From NCBI GenBank assembly GCA_023408075.1, contig JAEYKW010000007.1:1-58961 (forward strand): a DNA stretch of 58,961 nt, written 5' to 3'. Below the pieces are notes generated by a model. It was not told the DNA's origin. It made no database searches and worked only from the letters and a program-made list of their open reading frames with translations. Source of the DNA: Bacillota bacterium (GTDB taxonomy: Bacteria; Bacillota; Clostridia; Christensenellales; SZUA-584). Position numbers and translations under genes: made by a program. Positions 8,895 to 17,696 of this stretch are shown here, piece after piece. Position 1 is the first letter of the stretch; the number at the start of each line of letters is the position of its first letter.

Positions 8895-8975
8895 GTCACG
8901 CTGAACGGAACGTAAGTGAAGTGACTACGAAGTGGAATAGCATCCCATGTTCTTGCATAAATCCATGGGTTTTAT
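8895..8975 (-). repeat. Dispersed palindromic repeat, copy A (partial)
   Basis: This segment matches the reverse complement of the repeat at 50919-51026. Both share GTGACTACGAAGTGGAA followed by a GCATCCCATGTT core. The copy stops after CATGGG, where the cloverleaf element at 8982 begins. No gene is present here. It is non-coding, and the frames crossing it are artefacts. Confidence 0.75.
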
Positions 8976-8981
8976 CAATCC

Positions 8982-9041
8982 TCAGTCAGCAAAGCTGACA
9001 GCTCCTTTCCAAAGGAGCCTATGACGCCGGAAGGCGACTGA
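8982..9041 (+). repeat. 60-bp cloverleaf-like palindromic element
   Basis: TCAGTC (8982-8987) can pair with GACTGA (9036-9041). Inside lie three hairpins: GTCAGC/GCTGAC around AAA (8985-8999), GCTCCTTT/AAAGGAGC (9001-9018) and CGCC/GGCG around GGAA (9025-9036). The form and wording resemble intergenic dispersed repeats I recall from Clostridia genomes. Only one copy is visible in this window. Confidence 0.65.
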
Positions 9042-9044
9042 TGT

Positions 9045-9160
9045 TGCCGACAAAGTCACAAATGTTATTCGGATGGAGCGTGAGGCGGAAGAGGAATCCC
9101 ACGGTCAAGAGCATAAATACATGGGATGCGTTCCGCTGCGTCGTCATATTGCTTCTCCAC
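9045..9160 (+). repeat. Dispersed palindromic repeat, copy B (diverged)
   Basis: It aligns in direct orientation with the copy at 50903-51027. Shared features are GACAAAGT(A/C)ACAAATGT at the left, GGAGCGTGAG/GTGAGCGTAAG next, an AATCCCA arm, and ACATGGGATGC at the right. It is more diverged than copy A. Together with copy A and the cloverleaf it fills most of the 330-bp gap between 8891 and 9224, which contains no convincing gene. Confidence 0.65.
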
Positions 9161-9189
9161 GGGGCAAAAAAGTTATTTGATAAGATAAG

Positions 9190-9214
9190 GGGAGCCCTCA
9201 GGGCTCCCATTTTT
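9190..9214 (+). terminator. Rho-independent terminator (+ strand)
   Basis: GGGAGCCC (190-197 of the 9-kb block), loop TCA and GGGCTCCC (9201-9208) form a perfect 8-bp stem followed by ATTTTTG. The T-run is on the + strand, so it would stop transcription arriving from the ribF/VOC side just before the convergent LUD gene. The - strand side has only a poor T-run. Confidence 0.75.
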
Positions 9215-9224
9215 GTACAACAAA

Positions 9225-9839
9225 TCAATATCCGAAGTCACCGTCGATGACCACCACATGCATCTCTTTGCCGCGCGTGGGGCGCTGCAGCCGCACGGTT
9301 ACATTGCACATGCGCTGCGGCGTATCACAGTCGGTGCAGCGGCCTTCAACAGCGCAGGGGGTGGACAGACCGAGCCGGCGCGCGTTGAGCGGACACGCCA
9401 CCTTCTTAATGCGCGCGATCGCCGTATGCGGGTTGGCCGTCAGCTTATTGCGGCCCGCCACGAAAATGACCCTCTGCGGCCCGTAGAACATCGCCGCTAC
9501 GCGGTTGCCGATGCCGTCGATGTTGATCAAATCGCCTTCGAGCGTCAGCGCGTTGGTGGAAGAGAGGTAAACGTCGGCGGTCAGGCCGAGGCGTTTGGGC
9601 TCGGCCGTATCCTTGCCCGCGCGCGCTGCGAGCTCGCTCGAATACACCGTGTTGCCGCGATTGACAAGCGCATCCGCAATGCCCGTTTCAAACAGCGTCA
9701 TGCTGCCGCCGAAGCCGACCGTATCGCTCTTGCCGATTTTTTTAAGTACATAGCTCACAGCTTCCTGCGCATCCTTGGCGTAAACGGCCTTGAAGCCTTT
9801 TTTGTTCAGTGCGTCAATCGTCTTTTCTATATCGTTCAT
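9225..9839 (-). CDS. LUD-domain (LutC/YkgG-like) protein
   Basis: A 204-residue member of the LUD family, related to LutC of the lactate-utilisation complex. It shows VGFGGSMTLFETGIADAL near the N-terminus and LEGDLINIDGIGNRVAAM in the middle. The C-terminus is Cys-rich (CPLNARRLG, then a CTDCDTPQRMC segment). Stand-alone members of this type are common in anaerobes and their function is not settled. No lutA or lutB is nearby. I choose ATG 9839 because AAGGAG lies 7 nt before it; an ATG at 9845 is only 1 nt from the same site. It is divergent from the EFR1-type gene. Confidence 0.85.
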   Translation of the reverse strand: MNDIEKTIDALNKKGFKAVYAKDAQEAVSYVLKKIGKSDTVGFGGSMTLFETGIADALVNRGNTVYSSELAARAGKDTAEPKRLGLTADVYLSSTNALTLEGDLINIDGIGNRVAAMFYGPQRVIFVAGRNKLTANPHTAIARIKKVACPLNARRLGLSTPCAVEGRCTDCDTPQRMCNVTVRLQRPTRGKEMHVVVIDGDFGY

Positions 9840-9865
9840 ATGCATGCTCCTTTACTGATACGGAT

Positions 9866-9894
9866 ATCATAACATGAATAAAATCATAAGCCAA
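9866..9894 (-). promoter_or_regulatory. Putative promoter of the LUD gene
   Basis: Read on the - strand, TTGGCT (9894-9889) and TATGAT (9871-9866) are 17 bp apart, and TGT directly precedes the -10 hexamer as an extended -10. It lies 27 bp before the chosen start codon. Confidence 0.5.
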
Positions 9895-9921
9895 CAAATT
9901 CGGGATGCGCCCGTCGGTACA

Positions 9922-9950
9922 GTGTCAATTTATGCATATCATGATATAAT
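9922..9950 (+). promoter_or_regulatory. Putative promoter of the EFR1-type gene
   Basis: A perfect TATAAT (9945-9950) follows a weak -35 GTGTCA (9922-9927) by 17 bp. The start codon is 38 bp downstream. Confidence 0.5.
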
Positions 9951-9987
9951 ATAAACGTTCGAAATGTTCAATCGTATTGGAGGATAC

Positions 9988-10833
9988 ATGAGTACCGACA
10001 TATACTATTTTTCCGGTACGGGCAATTCATTGTTTGTGGCAAAAGAGCTGCAAAAACGCTTGCCCGAAAGCCGTTTGAGGTCTGTTGTCAGCTGTATGAA
10101 TCAAAAACGGATGCGGATTCAGGCATCGGCTGTTGGCATTGTATTTCCTGTTCATGCAATTACAATTCCGATTATAATGAAAAAGTTTATTGAACAGACA
10201 GATTTCTCATCCGCAGACTATATATTTGCGGTCGCGACCCGGATGGGTACACTTTTCAGAGGCTTTGAGAAAATAGAACGGCTGCTGAAAAGACAAGGAA
10301 AGAAGCTGAATGCCCGCTTTATATTGAATATGGCAAACAATGAAGCACGCCACGAGAGCTTTTCAGTGCCGACCGATTCCGAAATAAAGGAACTCGAAAA
10401 CAATGTATTGGATAAACTGGATTTAATCCAAGACATCGTCAATGCAAAACAAACAAGTCTCAATGAAGATCAAGAGGTTTTAATCGAATTCGGGCATCAT
10501 TTGGTTATTAATACAATTCTCGAAAAGGCGGTACTGGCCGGCATGTCGGTTTGCGAGCATACGGGAGGCGTTCAGTATTTTTACGCCGATGAAAAATGCA
10601 TCGGCTGCGGCATATGCGAAAAGGTCTGTCTCTCCGGCAAGATCAAGATGCATGCAAAAAAGCCGGTTTGGCAGCGAAAGGTGATGTGTACAATGTGTTT
10701 TGCGTGTTTAAACTACTGCCCTGGCAAAGCCGTGCAAATTAAGGACATTCCCGGTGTGAAGTCGTATACGCGGATGAACGGCAGATATACTCATCCATAT
10801 GCGTCGGTCAAAGACATAGAAGCGCAGAAATAA
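9988..10833 (+). CDS. EFR1-family flavodoxin-ferredoxin fusion protein
   Basis: A cytoplasmic electron-transfer protein of 281 residues. The N-terminus has a flavodoxin-like FMN-binding start, YYFSGTGNSLFVAKEL. The C-terminus carries two 4Fe-4S motifs, CIGCGICEKVC beginning at residue 204 and CTMCFACLNYCP beginning at residue 234. This matches the EFR1 architecture. The partner is unknown. ATG 9988 is chosen over the upstream ATG 9964 because TTGGAGG (9977-9983) precedes it and the flavodoxin strand starts immediately. It has its own promoter and is divergent from the LUD gene. Confidence 0.88.
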   Translation: MSTDIYYFSGTGNSLFVAKELQKRLPESRLRSVVSCMNQKRMRIQASAVGIVFPVHAITIPIIMKKFIEQTDFSSADYIFAVATRMGTLFRGFEKIERLLKRQGKKLNARFILNMANNEARHESFSVPTDSEIKELENNVLDKLDLIQDIVNAKQTSLNEDQEVLIEFGHHLVINTILEKAVLAGMSVCEHTGGVQYFYADEKCIGCGICEKVCLSGKIKMHAKKPVWQRKVMCTMCFACLNYCPGKAVQIKDIPGVKSYTRMNGRYTHPYASVKDIEAQK

Positions 10834-10908
10834 AGATGTACTTTGAATACTTGATCATTTCATATTCTGAACATAAATCACGCTGCTTTTCGTATGCCAA
10901 TATTGCGA

Positions 10909-10935
10909 TTGCTTTTCTCCCGGCTTTTATATAAT
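10909..10935 (+). promoter_or_regulatory. Putative promoter of lepA
   Basis: A perfect TATAAT (10930-10935) lies 36 bp before the lepA ATG. The best -35 candidate is TTGCTT (10909-10914), with a short 15-bp spacer. The -10 is convincing; the -35 is not. Confidence 0.4.
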
Positions 10936-10971
10936 ATAGTTGAAGATAACGACGGAGGACGAAAGGTATTT

Positions 10972-12765
10972 ATGGCATCTGAAAATTTCAGAAATTTCTG
11001 CATCATCGCGCATATTGACCACGGAAAATCAACGCTGGCTGACAGGCTTATTGAAGCGACAAATACGATATCCAAAAGAGACATGCACGCGCAGGTGCTC
11101 GATACGATGGAGCTTGAACAGGAGCGCGGCATCACCATTAAGGCACAGGCTGTCCGCATGTTCTACGAGCATGAAGGCACCGAATACACGCTGAATCTTA
11201 TTGATACGCCCGGACATGTGGACTTTACCTATGAGGTATCGCGCAGCATGGCGGCCTGCGAAGGCGCCATACTCGTGGTGGACGCGAGCCAGGGCATAGA
11301 GGCGCAGACGCTGGCCAACGTGTACCTCGCGCTTGATAACGGGCTGGAAATTCTGCCCGTGATCAACAAGATCGATTTGCCGTCGGCGCGCGTCGATGAG
11401 GTCTGCAAGGAAATCGAGGATGTGATCGGCCTCGATACGTCGTACGCGCCGCGCATCAGCGCCAAGGAAGGCATCGGCATTGAAGAGGTCTTAGCAGCGA
11501 TCATTCACTATCTGCCGTCTCCCAAGGGCGACGCGGACGCGCCGCTGCAGGCGCTGATATTCGATTCGTATTACGACAATTACAAGGGCGCAATCAGCTA
11601 TGTGCGCGTGAAGCAGGGCCGCGTGGCCGAGGGCGACAAAATACTGTTTATGGCGGCAGGCAAGCGATTTGATGTGACCGAAACGGGCGTATTTCTGCCG
11701 AACCCGCTCAAGACGGCTTCGCTGTCGGCGGGAGAGGTCGGGTATATCGCGGCGAGCGTCAAAAACGTGTCGGACACGCGCGTGGGCGATACGATCACGA
11801 ACGCGAAGGACGGCGCGGCCGAACCGCTGCCGGGCTACAAGGAAGTCACGCCGATGGTGTTCTGCGGCATCTATCCGGCGGACGGCGCGGACTATGAGGA
11901 CCTAAAGGACGCGCTCGCGAAGCTCGCGCTCAACGACGCGTCGCTGATATACGAGCCGGAAACGTCCGTGGCGCTTGGCTTTGGTTTCCGCTGCGGCTTT
12001 CTGGGGCTGCTGCATATGGAGATTATACAGGAACGGATTGAGCGCGAATTTGACCTCAATCTCGTAACGACAGCGCCGAGCGTGAGCTATCACGTGATGA
12101 CGGTGAAGGGCGAGCTGCTCGTGGTGGAAAACCCGACGAACCTGCCGCCCACAACGTCGATTGACTATATGGAAGAGCCGATCACAGACGCGACGATCAT
12201 GACGCCCGACGAATATGTGGGTGCGGTGATGGATATCTGTCAGGAAAAACGCGGCGTGTTCAAGAACATGGAGTACATCGAGGCGACACGCGTGATGATT
12301 CATTACGAGATGCCTTTGAACGAGATTATCTACGACTTTTTCGATATTTTGAAGTCGCGTACGCGCGGCTACGCATCGCTTGACTATGAGCTGAAGGGCT
12401 ATAAAAAGAGCGACCTCGTGCGCCTGGATATGCTGCTCAACGGCGATACGTGCGATGCGCTGTCGATCATCGTGCACCGGGACAAGGCTTATGCGCGCGG
12501 GCGCAGCATCGCCGAAAAGCTCAAGGACGCGATCCCGCGGCAGCTTTTCGAAATACCGATACAGGCGGCCATCGGCGGCAAGGTCATCGCGCGCGAAACC
12601 GTGAAGGCGATGCGCAAGGACGTGCTGGCCAAGTGCTACGGCGGCGACATCACACGCAAAAAGAAGCTGCTTGAAAAGCAGAAGGAAGGCAAGAAGCGCA
12701 TGCGGCAGGTGGGCAGCGTGGAGGTGCCGTCCGAAGCGTTTATGTCCGTGCTCAAGATGGACTGA
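10972..12765 (+). CDS. lepA: Elongation factor 4 (LepA)
   Basis: LepA is a ribosome-associated translational GTPase. The 597-residue protein has IAHIDHGKSTLADR near residues 13-26, switch sequences RGITIKAQ and DTPGHVDF, an NKIDLP motif, and the LepA-specific C-terminal domain ending in GSVEVPSEAFMSVLKMD. ATG 10972 gives the family start MASENFRNF and has GAAAGG 5 nt upstream. The frame is open from 10894, but that extension is not conserved. The stop overlaps the hemW ATG. Confidence 0.97.
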   Translation: MASENFRNFCIIAHIDHGKSTLADRLIEATNTISKRDMHAQVLDTMELEQERGITIKAQAVRMFYEHEGTEYTLNLIDTPGHVDFTYEVSRSMAACEGAILVVDASQGIEAQTLANVYLALDNGLEILPVINKIDLPSARVDEVCKEIEDVIGLDTSYAPRISAKEGIGIEEVLAAIIHYLPSPKGDADAPLQALIFDSYYDNYKGAISYVRVKQGRVAEGDKILFMAAGKRFDVTETGVFLPNPLKTASLSAGEVGYIAASVKNVSDTRVGDTITNAKDGAAEPLPGYKEVTPMVFCGIYPADGADYEDLKDALAKLALNDASLIYEPETSVALGFGFRCGFLGLLHMEIIQERIEREFDLNLVTTAPSVSYHVMTVKGELLVVENPTNLPPTTSIDYMEEPITDATIMTPDEYVGAVMDICQEKRGVFKNMEYIEATRVMIHYEMPLNEIIYDFFDILKSRTRGYASLDYELKGYKKSDLVRLDMLLNGDTCDALSIIVHRDKAYARGRSIAEKLKDAIPRQLFEIPIQAAIGGKVIARETVKAMRKDVLAKCYGGDITRKKKLLEKQKEGKKRMRQVGSVEVPSEAFMSVLKMD

Positions 12766-13895
12766 TGGCAGCGCTCGGTCTTTATGTTCACATTCCGTTC
12801 TGCCTGCGCAAATGCGCCTACTGCAATTTCGTATCGTACCCGCACAGGCAGGAGGAAATCGACCGGTATATCGGCGCGCTGATACATGAGGCGCGGCTTT
12901 ACGAAGCCGTGCTGAAAAACCGCACGGTGGATACGGTGTTCATCGGCGGCGGCACGCCGTCGATGCTCTCGCCGGAGCAGATGGAAAAGCTGATAAACGG
13001 TCTGCGTTCGGTCGGTGACTGGGGTTGCGCGGAGATCACGGCGGAAGCCAATCCCGAAACGCTCGATCAAACGAAGCTCGCCGCCTATGCGGCGCTCGGC
13101 ATCAACCGGCTCAGCATCGGGCTGCAGTCGCATGACGATGACGTGCTGCGCAATATCGGGCGAAACCACACATGGGACACTTTCGAAAGTGCGTTTAAAA
13201 CAGCCTCGCACTATTTTCATAACATCAATACCGATATCATATTCGGGCTGCCCGGGCAGACGGTGAACAGCTTTGACGAAACGCTGAGCCGTCTGATTGC
13301 GCTGTCTCCCACCCACATTTCCGCCTATGCGCTCAAGCTCGAAACGGGCACGCCGCTTGCGGCGCGCTTTGACGGCGCGGATGAAGACACCGACAGGCAG
13401 ATGTACCATCTCGCGGCCGAAAAGCTTGGGGATGCCGGGTATACGCATTACGAGACATCCAACTTTGCCAAAGTAGGCTGTGAATGCCGCCACAATTTAA
13501 AATACTGGACGGGCGGCGAATACTTAGGGCTCGGCGCGGCGTCCTACTCCTATATTATCGAAGACGCACACCGCCGTTTTGGAAACATCACTGAGTTGGA
13601 TGACTATATCAATAAGATTGAAGCCAATCAAAGGCCTGTGGCCGAGGAGGAGGCTTTGAGCGAAGCCGACCTCATCGTTGAATACATCATGCTGCGCTTG
13701 CGTCTGCGGCAAGGAATCAGCTTCAATGATTATGGCGCACGCTTCGGGCATAGCTTCATAAGCTGTTTTGAAGAGGCCGTTCATAAGACGCAAAAAGCAG
13801 GCCTGATAACCGTAGGCAGTGACGGTATCCGCCCCACTCTCAAGGGCTTTGACCTGCAAAATGCGCTGATCGGAGAATATATAAAAAAACTGTGA
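12765..13895 (+). CDS. hemW: Radical SAM heme chaperone HemW
   Basis: HemW-type proteins bind heme and a 4Fe-4S cluster and were long annotated as coproporphyrinogen III oxidase. The 376-residue protein has the radical SAM motif with Cys13, Cys17 and Cys20 (HIPFCLRKCAYCNF) and GGGTPSML. It also has the HemW-characteristic HNLKYW near residue 243, which separates it from true HemN. It starts at the last base of the lepA stop. The lepA-hemW-hrcA order is standard for Bacillota. Confidence 0.93.
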   Translation: MAALGLYVHIPFCLRKCAYCNFVSYPHRQEEIDRYIGALIHEARLYEAVLKNRTVDTVFIGGGTPSMLSPEQMEKLINGLRSVGDWGCAEITAEANPETLDQTKLAAYAALGINRLSIGLQSHDDDVLRNIGRNHTWDTFESAFKTASHYFHNINTDIIFGLPGQTVNSFDETLSRLIALSPTHISAYALKLETGTPLAARFDGADEDTDRQMYHLAAEKLGDAGYTHYETSNFAKVGCECRHNLKYWTGGEYLGLGAASYSYIIEDAHRRFGNITELDDYINKIEANQRPVAEEEALSEADLIVEYIMLRLRLRQGISFNDYGARFGHSFISCFEEAVHKTQKAGLITVGSDGIRPTLKGFDLQNALIGEYIKKL

Positions 13896-13911
13896 ACATG
13901 AACGCGGGCAC

Positions 13912-13940
13912 TTGACTTTGCAGACAATAAGTGCTATTTT
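13912..13940 (+). promoter_or_regulatory. Promoter of the hrcA-grpE-dnaK operon
   Basis: TTGACT (13912-13917) and TATTTT (13935-13940) are 17 bp apart. The CIRCE operator begins 13 bp downstream, covering the expected transcript start, as in other HrcA-controlled promoters. Confidence 0.65.
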
Positions 13941-13952
13941 TATACCATGATG

Positions 13953-13979
13953 TTAGCACTCGACCTAAATGAGTGCTAA
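13953..13979 (+). promoter_or_regulatory. CIRCE operator (HrcA binding site)
   Basis: A perfect inverted repeat TTAGCACTC (13953-13961), 9-bp spacer, GAGTGCTAA (13971-13979), identical to the CIRCE consensus. HrcA binds it and represses the heat-shock operon, so hrcA is autoregulated here. Confidence 0.97.
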
Positions 13980-14009
13980 CAATCAAATAACCGGACAGAA
14001 GGGAGACCG

Positions 14010-15050
14010 ATGGAATTAAGCGAACGCAAAATAGGCATACTCAAAGCCGTCATAGACGACTACATCATGACCGGTCTTCCGATCGGTTCGAGAACGATTT
14101 CCAAAAAAAGCGGGTTTGAGCTGAGCTCCGCCACGATCAGAAACGAGATGGCGGACCTGGAAGAGCTCGGTTTTTTGGAGCAGCCGCATACATCAGCCGG
14201 GCGCATACCGTCACAGCAGGCGTACCGGTTTTATGTGGACCGGCTTATGAAGGTTGTGAAACTCAACGCGGCGGAAGCCGAGCGCATAAAGGGCTATTTT
14301 CAGGACAGGATGAGCGAGGTCGGGCAGGTGATGGAGAAGGCAGCCAAGGTGCTGTCGGATACCACCCACCACATTTCAATGGTCTTAAAGCCGCAGCTTA
14401 AAAAATCCATCATCAAGCGGATACAGATCGTCAAAATCACAGAAAAAAAGGCGATACTGCTGGTGGTGACGGATGCGGGGCTTGTGACTGATTCGGTGAT
14501 CGTTGTGCCTGAGGGCATTACGCCGGATTATCTTGAAATGATATCGAACATGCTGACCGAAAAGATGGAGTCCAAAACGCTTGAGGACGCGGAGAATGAT
14601 TTGCGCGGCTTCATGAGCGAAGCCGTTCGAAACGGCAGCGCGTTCGTGACGGATGTCATTTCAGCCATAGAAACGAGCGTGGAGCCGATAGGTGAAAAGG
14701 GCATCGTGCTCGGCGGGACGCAGAACATCATTGACTATCCCGATTATATGAGCATCGAAAAGGCAAAGAACTTTATTTCCGTGCTCGAAACTAAGGATAT
14801 GCTCTATGATATGATGAAAAAGGCGACGCAGCTCGAGTTTTCCGTGACGATCGGTCAGGAAAACGAGGTTAAGGAGCTGCACGACATGAGCGTTGTGACC
14901 GCGACATACAAGATCGGCGGGCGTTCGCTCGGGTCTTTCGGTGTGATCGGGCCGACGCGCATGGATTATGCAAAGGTGATTTCCATTCTTGGGTATGTGA
15001 GCAACAGCTTAAACAGCATACTGTCAAGTTTTATAGAATCGGATGATTAA
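14010..15050 (+). CDS. hrcA: Heat-inducible transcription repressor HrcA
   Basis: HrcA represses class I heat-shock genes through CIRCE, and its activity depends on GroE. The 346-residue protein begins with a winged-helix DNA-binding domain (LSERKIGILKAVIDDYI, then SSATIRNEMADLEELGFLEQ) followed by the GAF-like HrcA domain. Ending VISILGYVSNSLNSIL is typical. Good GGGAG site about 7 nt before the ATG. It leads the operon with grpE and dnaK. Confidence 0.97.
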   Translation: MELSERKIGILKAVIDDYIMTGLPIGSRTISKKSGFELSSATIRNEMADLEELGFLEQPHTSAGRIPSQQAYRFYVDRLMKVVKLNAAEAERIKGYFQDRMSEVGQVMEKAAKVLSDTTHHISMVLKPQLKKSIIKRIQIVKITEKKAILLVVTDAGLVTDSVIVVPEGITPDYLEMISNMLTEKMESKTLEDAENDLRGFMSEAVRNGSAFVTDVISAIETSVEPIGEKGIVLGGTQNIIDYPDYMSIEKAKNFISVLETKDMLYDMMKKATQLEFSVTIGQENEVKELHDMSVVTATYKIGGRSLGSFGVIGPTRMDYAKVISILGYVSNSLNSILSSFIESDD

Positions 15051-15067
15051 AGGGGGGAGCAACAAGG

Positions 15068-15667
15068 ATGAGCGAAATGGAAAAGAACGAAACAACGGAA
15101 AATGAAGCGGCCAATCAGGCCGGACAAACCGAAACTGCGGATAGCAAGAGCTTTGAAGACGTGTTGAATGAGACAGTCCGGCAGGAGGCTCACGACCATA
15201 AAAAGGGCGCGAAAGCCGACAGAAAGCTGGCCGAGGCGCTTGCGGAACGCGATGATTTCAAAGACAAATACCAGCGTACGTTCAGCGAGTTCAATAACTA
15301 TAAAAAACGTACGGCATCGACAAGAGCCGATGCCTTTAAAGATGGGCAGTGCGACGCCATTACAAAAATTCTGCCGGTGCTCGATAATTTTGAAAGAGCG
15401 CTTGAGCATATCGACGGCGCGGAAGAGAACGCATTGGCTCAAGGGTTTAAAATGGTCTACAAGCAGCTGGCGATGGCGATGGAGCAGATGGGCGTGGCAG
15501 AGATGGGCGCACCGGGCGATCCGTTCGACCCGAATCTGCATCAGGCCATTCAACTGGTGGATACGCCCGAGGGCGAGCAATCCGGCACTGTGGCAGGGGT
15601 GGCACAGAAGGGCTACAAGATGGAAGACAGAGTCATCCGGCACTGCATGGTTATGGTTAACAAGTAA
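15068..15667 (+). CDS. grpE: Nucleotide exchange factor GrpE
   Basis: GrpE releases ADP from DnaK. The 199-residue protein has a disordered acidic N-terminus (about 1-50), a coiled coil containing DFKDKYQRTFSEFNNYKKRT, and a C-terminal beta domain ending in VIRHCMVMVNK. FDPNLHQAI is the conserved GrpE motif near residue 156. It follows hrcA by 17 nt. Confidence 0.96.
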   Translation: MSEMEKNETTENEAANQAGQTETADSKSFEDVLNETVRQEAHDHKKGAKADRKLAEALAERDDFKDKYQRTFSEFNNYKKRTASTRADAFKDGQCDAITKILPVLDNFERALEHIDGAEENALAQGFKMVYKQLAMAMEQMGVAEMGAPGDPFDPNLHQAIQLVDTPEGEQSGTVAGVAQKGYKMEDRVIRHCMVMVNK

Positions 15668-15700
15668 TATATATTTTTTATACAAGGAGGGAAACAGGAT

Positions 15701-17560
15701 ATGGCTAAAATCATAGGTATCGACTTAGGAACGACAAACTCTTGCGTAGCGGTGATGGAAGGCGGCGAGCCGACGGTTATCGTGAACGCGGAAGGCAGCA
15801 GAACAACACCGTCTGTCGTGGCGTTTTCCAATACGGGTGAAAGGCTGGTCGGCAAGGTGGCCAAGAACCAGGCGATCACCAATCCGGACAGAACCATCAG
15901 CTCGATTAAAAGAGACATGGGAACGGACAGAAAGGTCAACATAGACGGCAAGAGCTACTCACCGCAGGAAATCAGCGCGATGATATTGCAGAAGCTCAAA
16001 AGCGATGCGGAAGCGTATCTTGGCGAAACGGTGACCGACGCGGTCATCACGGTGCCCGCATACTTCACGGACAGCCAGCGTCAGGCGACAAAGGACGCGG
16101 GCAAAATTGCAGGGCTTAACGTACAGCGCATCATCAACGAGCCGACAGCGGCTTCGCTCGCATACGGCGTTGACAAAGAGGAAGAGCAGAAGATTCTCGT
16201 GTTCGACCTTGGCGGCGGCACGTTTGACGTATCGATTCTTGAGATCGGCGACGGCGTGTTTGAAGTGCTCGCGACCAACGGCAACAACCGTTTGGGCGGC
16301 GACGATTTTGATCAAAAAGTGATGGATCACATCGTGGTCGAGTTTAAAAAGACATCGGGCATCGATCTGTCGAAGGATAAAATGGCGATGCAGCGCATCA
16401 AGGAAGCTGCCGAGAAAGCCAAGATCGAGCTTTCGGGCGTGCTTCAGGCCAGCATCAACCTGCCGTTCATCACGGCGGACGCATCCGGCCCCAAGCATCT
16501 TGATATGTCGCTGACGCGCGCGAAGTTCAACGAGCTCACGGCTGATCTCGTCGAGCAGACGGCGATCCCCACGCGCAAAGCGCTGCAGGATGCGGGCATT
16601 GCCGCATCGTCTCTGTCCAAGGTTATCCTCGTCGGCGGGTCCACGCGTATTCCGGCGGTGCAGGATAAGGTGAAGGAAATCACGGGCAAAGACCCGTATA
16701 AGGGCATCAACCCGGACGAATGCGTCGCGGTCGGCGCGGCGATTCAGGCGGGCGTTATCGGCGGCGAGGTCAACGACATCGTGCTGCTCGACGTCACACC
16801 GCTCTCGCTCGGTATCGAGACGCTCGGCGGCGTGTCCACCCGGCTGATTGACAGAAATACGACGATTCCGACAAAGAAGAGTCAGGTGTTCTCAACGGCG
16901 GCAGACGGCCAGACCAGCGTGGAAATCCACGTGCTGCAGGGTGAAAGAGAGATGGCCTCGCACAACAAAACACTCGGCCGTTTCAACCTGACGGGTATTC
17001 CGCCGGCTCCGAGAGGCGTACCGCAGATCGAGGTGACATTTGATATCGACGCGAACGGCATCGTGCACGTGTCCGCGAAGGACCTCGGCACGGGCAACGA
17101 ACAGAAGGTCACGATCACCGCGTCCACGAACATGTCTAAAGACGACATCGACAAAGCGGTGAAGGATGCCGAGCAGTTCGCTGAAGCCGACAAGAAGGAA
17201 AAAGAAAAGGTTGAGATCAGAAACAACGCCGACAGTCTCGTGTTCCAGACGGAAAAGACGATCAAGGATCTCGGAGACAAGGTGAGCAGCGAAGACAAAG
17301 CCAAGATTGAAGCTGAGATTTCCACCGTGAAGAGCGCGCTTGCGGGCACTGATACGGACGCGATCAAAGCCGCGACGGAAAAGCTCTCGCAGGTCAGTTA
17401 CGACGTGTTCGGAAAGATCTATCAGCAGGCCAATGCGCAGGCGAACGCAGCCGGTGCGGGTGGTGCGGGCTATCAGCAGGATGCCCAGCAGGCTCCGCCG
17501 GATGACAATGTGGTTGATGCCGATTACGAAGTCGTTGACGACGAGAAGAAAGACAAATAA
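15701..17560 (+). CDS. dnaK: Chaperone DnaK (Hsp70)
   Basis: The ATP-dependent Hsp70 chaperone. The 619-residue protein has IIGIDLGTTNSCVAVMEGG at the N-terminus, DLGGGTFDVSILEIGDGVF near residue 170, VGGSTRIPAVQ near residue 310, and the EVVDDEKKDK-type acidic tail. It lacks the 24-residue insert of Gram-negative DnaK in the ATPase domain, as expected for Bacillota. AAGGAGGG precedes the ATG. A terminator at 17697 separates it from dnaJ. Confidence 0.98.
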   Translation: MAKIIGIDLGTTNSCVAVMEGGEPTVIVNAEGSRTTPSVVAFSNTGERLVGKVAKNQAITNPDRTISSIKRDMGTDRKVNIDGKSYSPQEISAMILQKLKSDAEAYLGETVTDAVITVPAYFTDSQRQATKDAGKIAGLNVQRIINEPTAASLAYGVDKEEEQKILVFDLGGGTFDVSILEIGDGVFEVLATNGNNRLGGDDFDQKVMDHIVVEFKKTSGIDLSKDKMAMQRIKEAAEKAKIELSGVLQASINLPFITADASGPKHLDMSLTRAKFNELTADLVEQTAIPTRKALQDAGIAASSLSKVILVGGSTRIPAVQDKVKEITGKDPYKGINPDECVAVGAAIQAGVIGGEVNDIVLLDVTPLSLGIETLGGVSTRLIDRNTTIPTKKSQVFSTAADGQTSVEIHVLQGEREMASHNKTLGRFNLTGIPPAPRGVPQIEVTFDIDANGIVHVSAKDLGTGNEQKVTITASTNMSKDDIDKAVKDAEQFAEADKKEKEKVEIRNNADSLVFQTEKTIKDLGDKVSSEDKAKIEAEISTVKSALAGTDTDAIKAATEKLSQVSYDVFGKIYQQANAQANAAGAGGAGYQQDAQQAPPDDNVVDADYEVVDDEKKDK

Positions 17561-17696
17561 AATACAATCAGACGATGCGTCAGGCTTCCGACTCTGTACG
17601 GGGTTTTCCCCGAGACGTAAAAAACCGGGAACTGTCGAAGAAACGGTAAAGTCTTTCGGCAATATGAGACATATACATAAGATATAGCCTTAAAAA

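Noticed and set aside
9041..9250. 69-codon + strand frame between VOC and LUD genes
   Set aside because: It runs through repeat copy B and the terminator hairpin, with no Shine-Dalgarno.
9213..9872. A 219-codon + strand frame opposite the LUD gene
   Set aside because: It mirrors the LUD gene, has no family features and no proper ribosome-binding site.
12765..13895. Oxygen-independent coproporphyrinogen III oxidase (hemN)
   Set aside because: The HNLKYW motif and the lepA-hrcA context identify the HemW heme chaperone.
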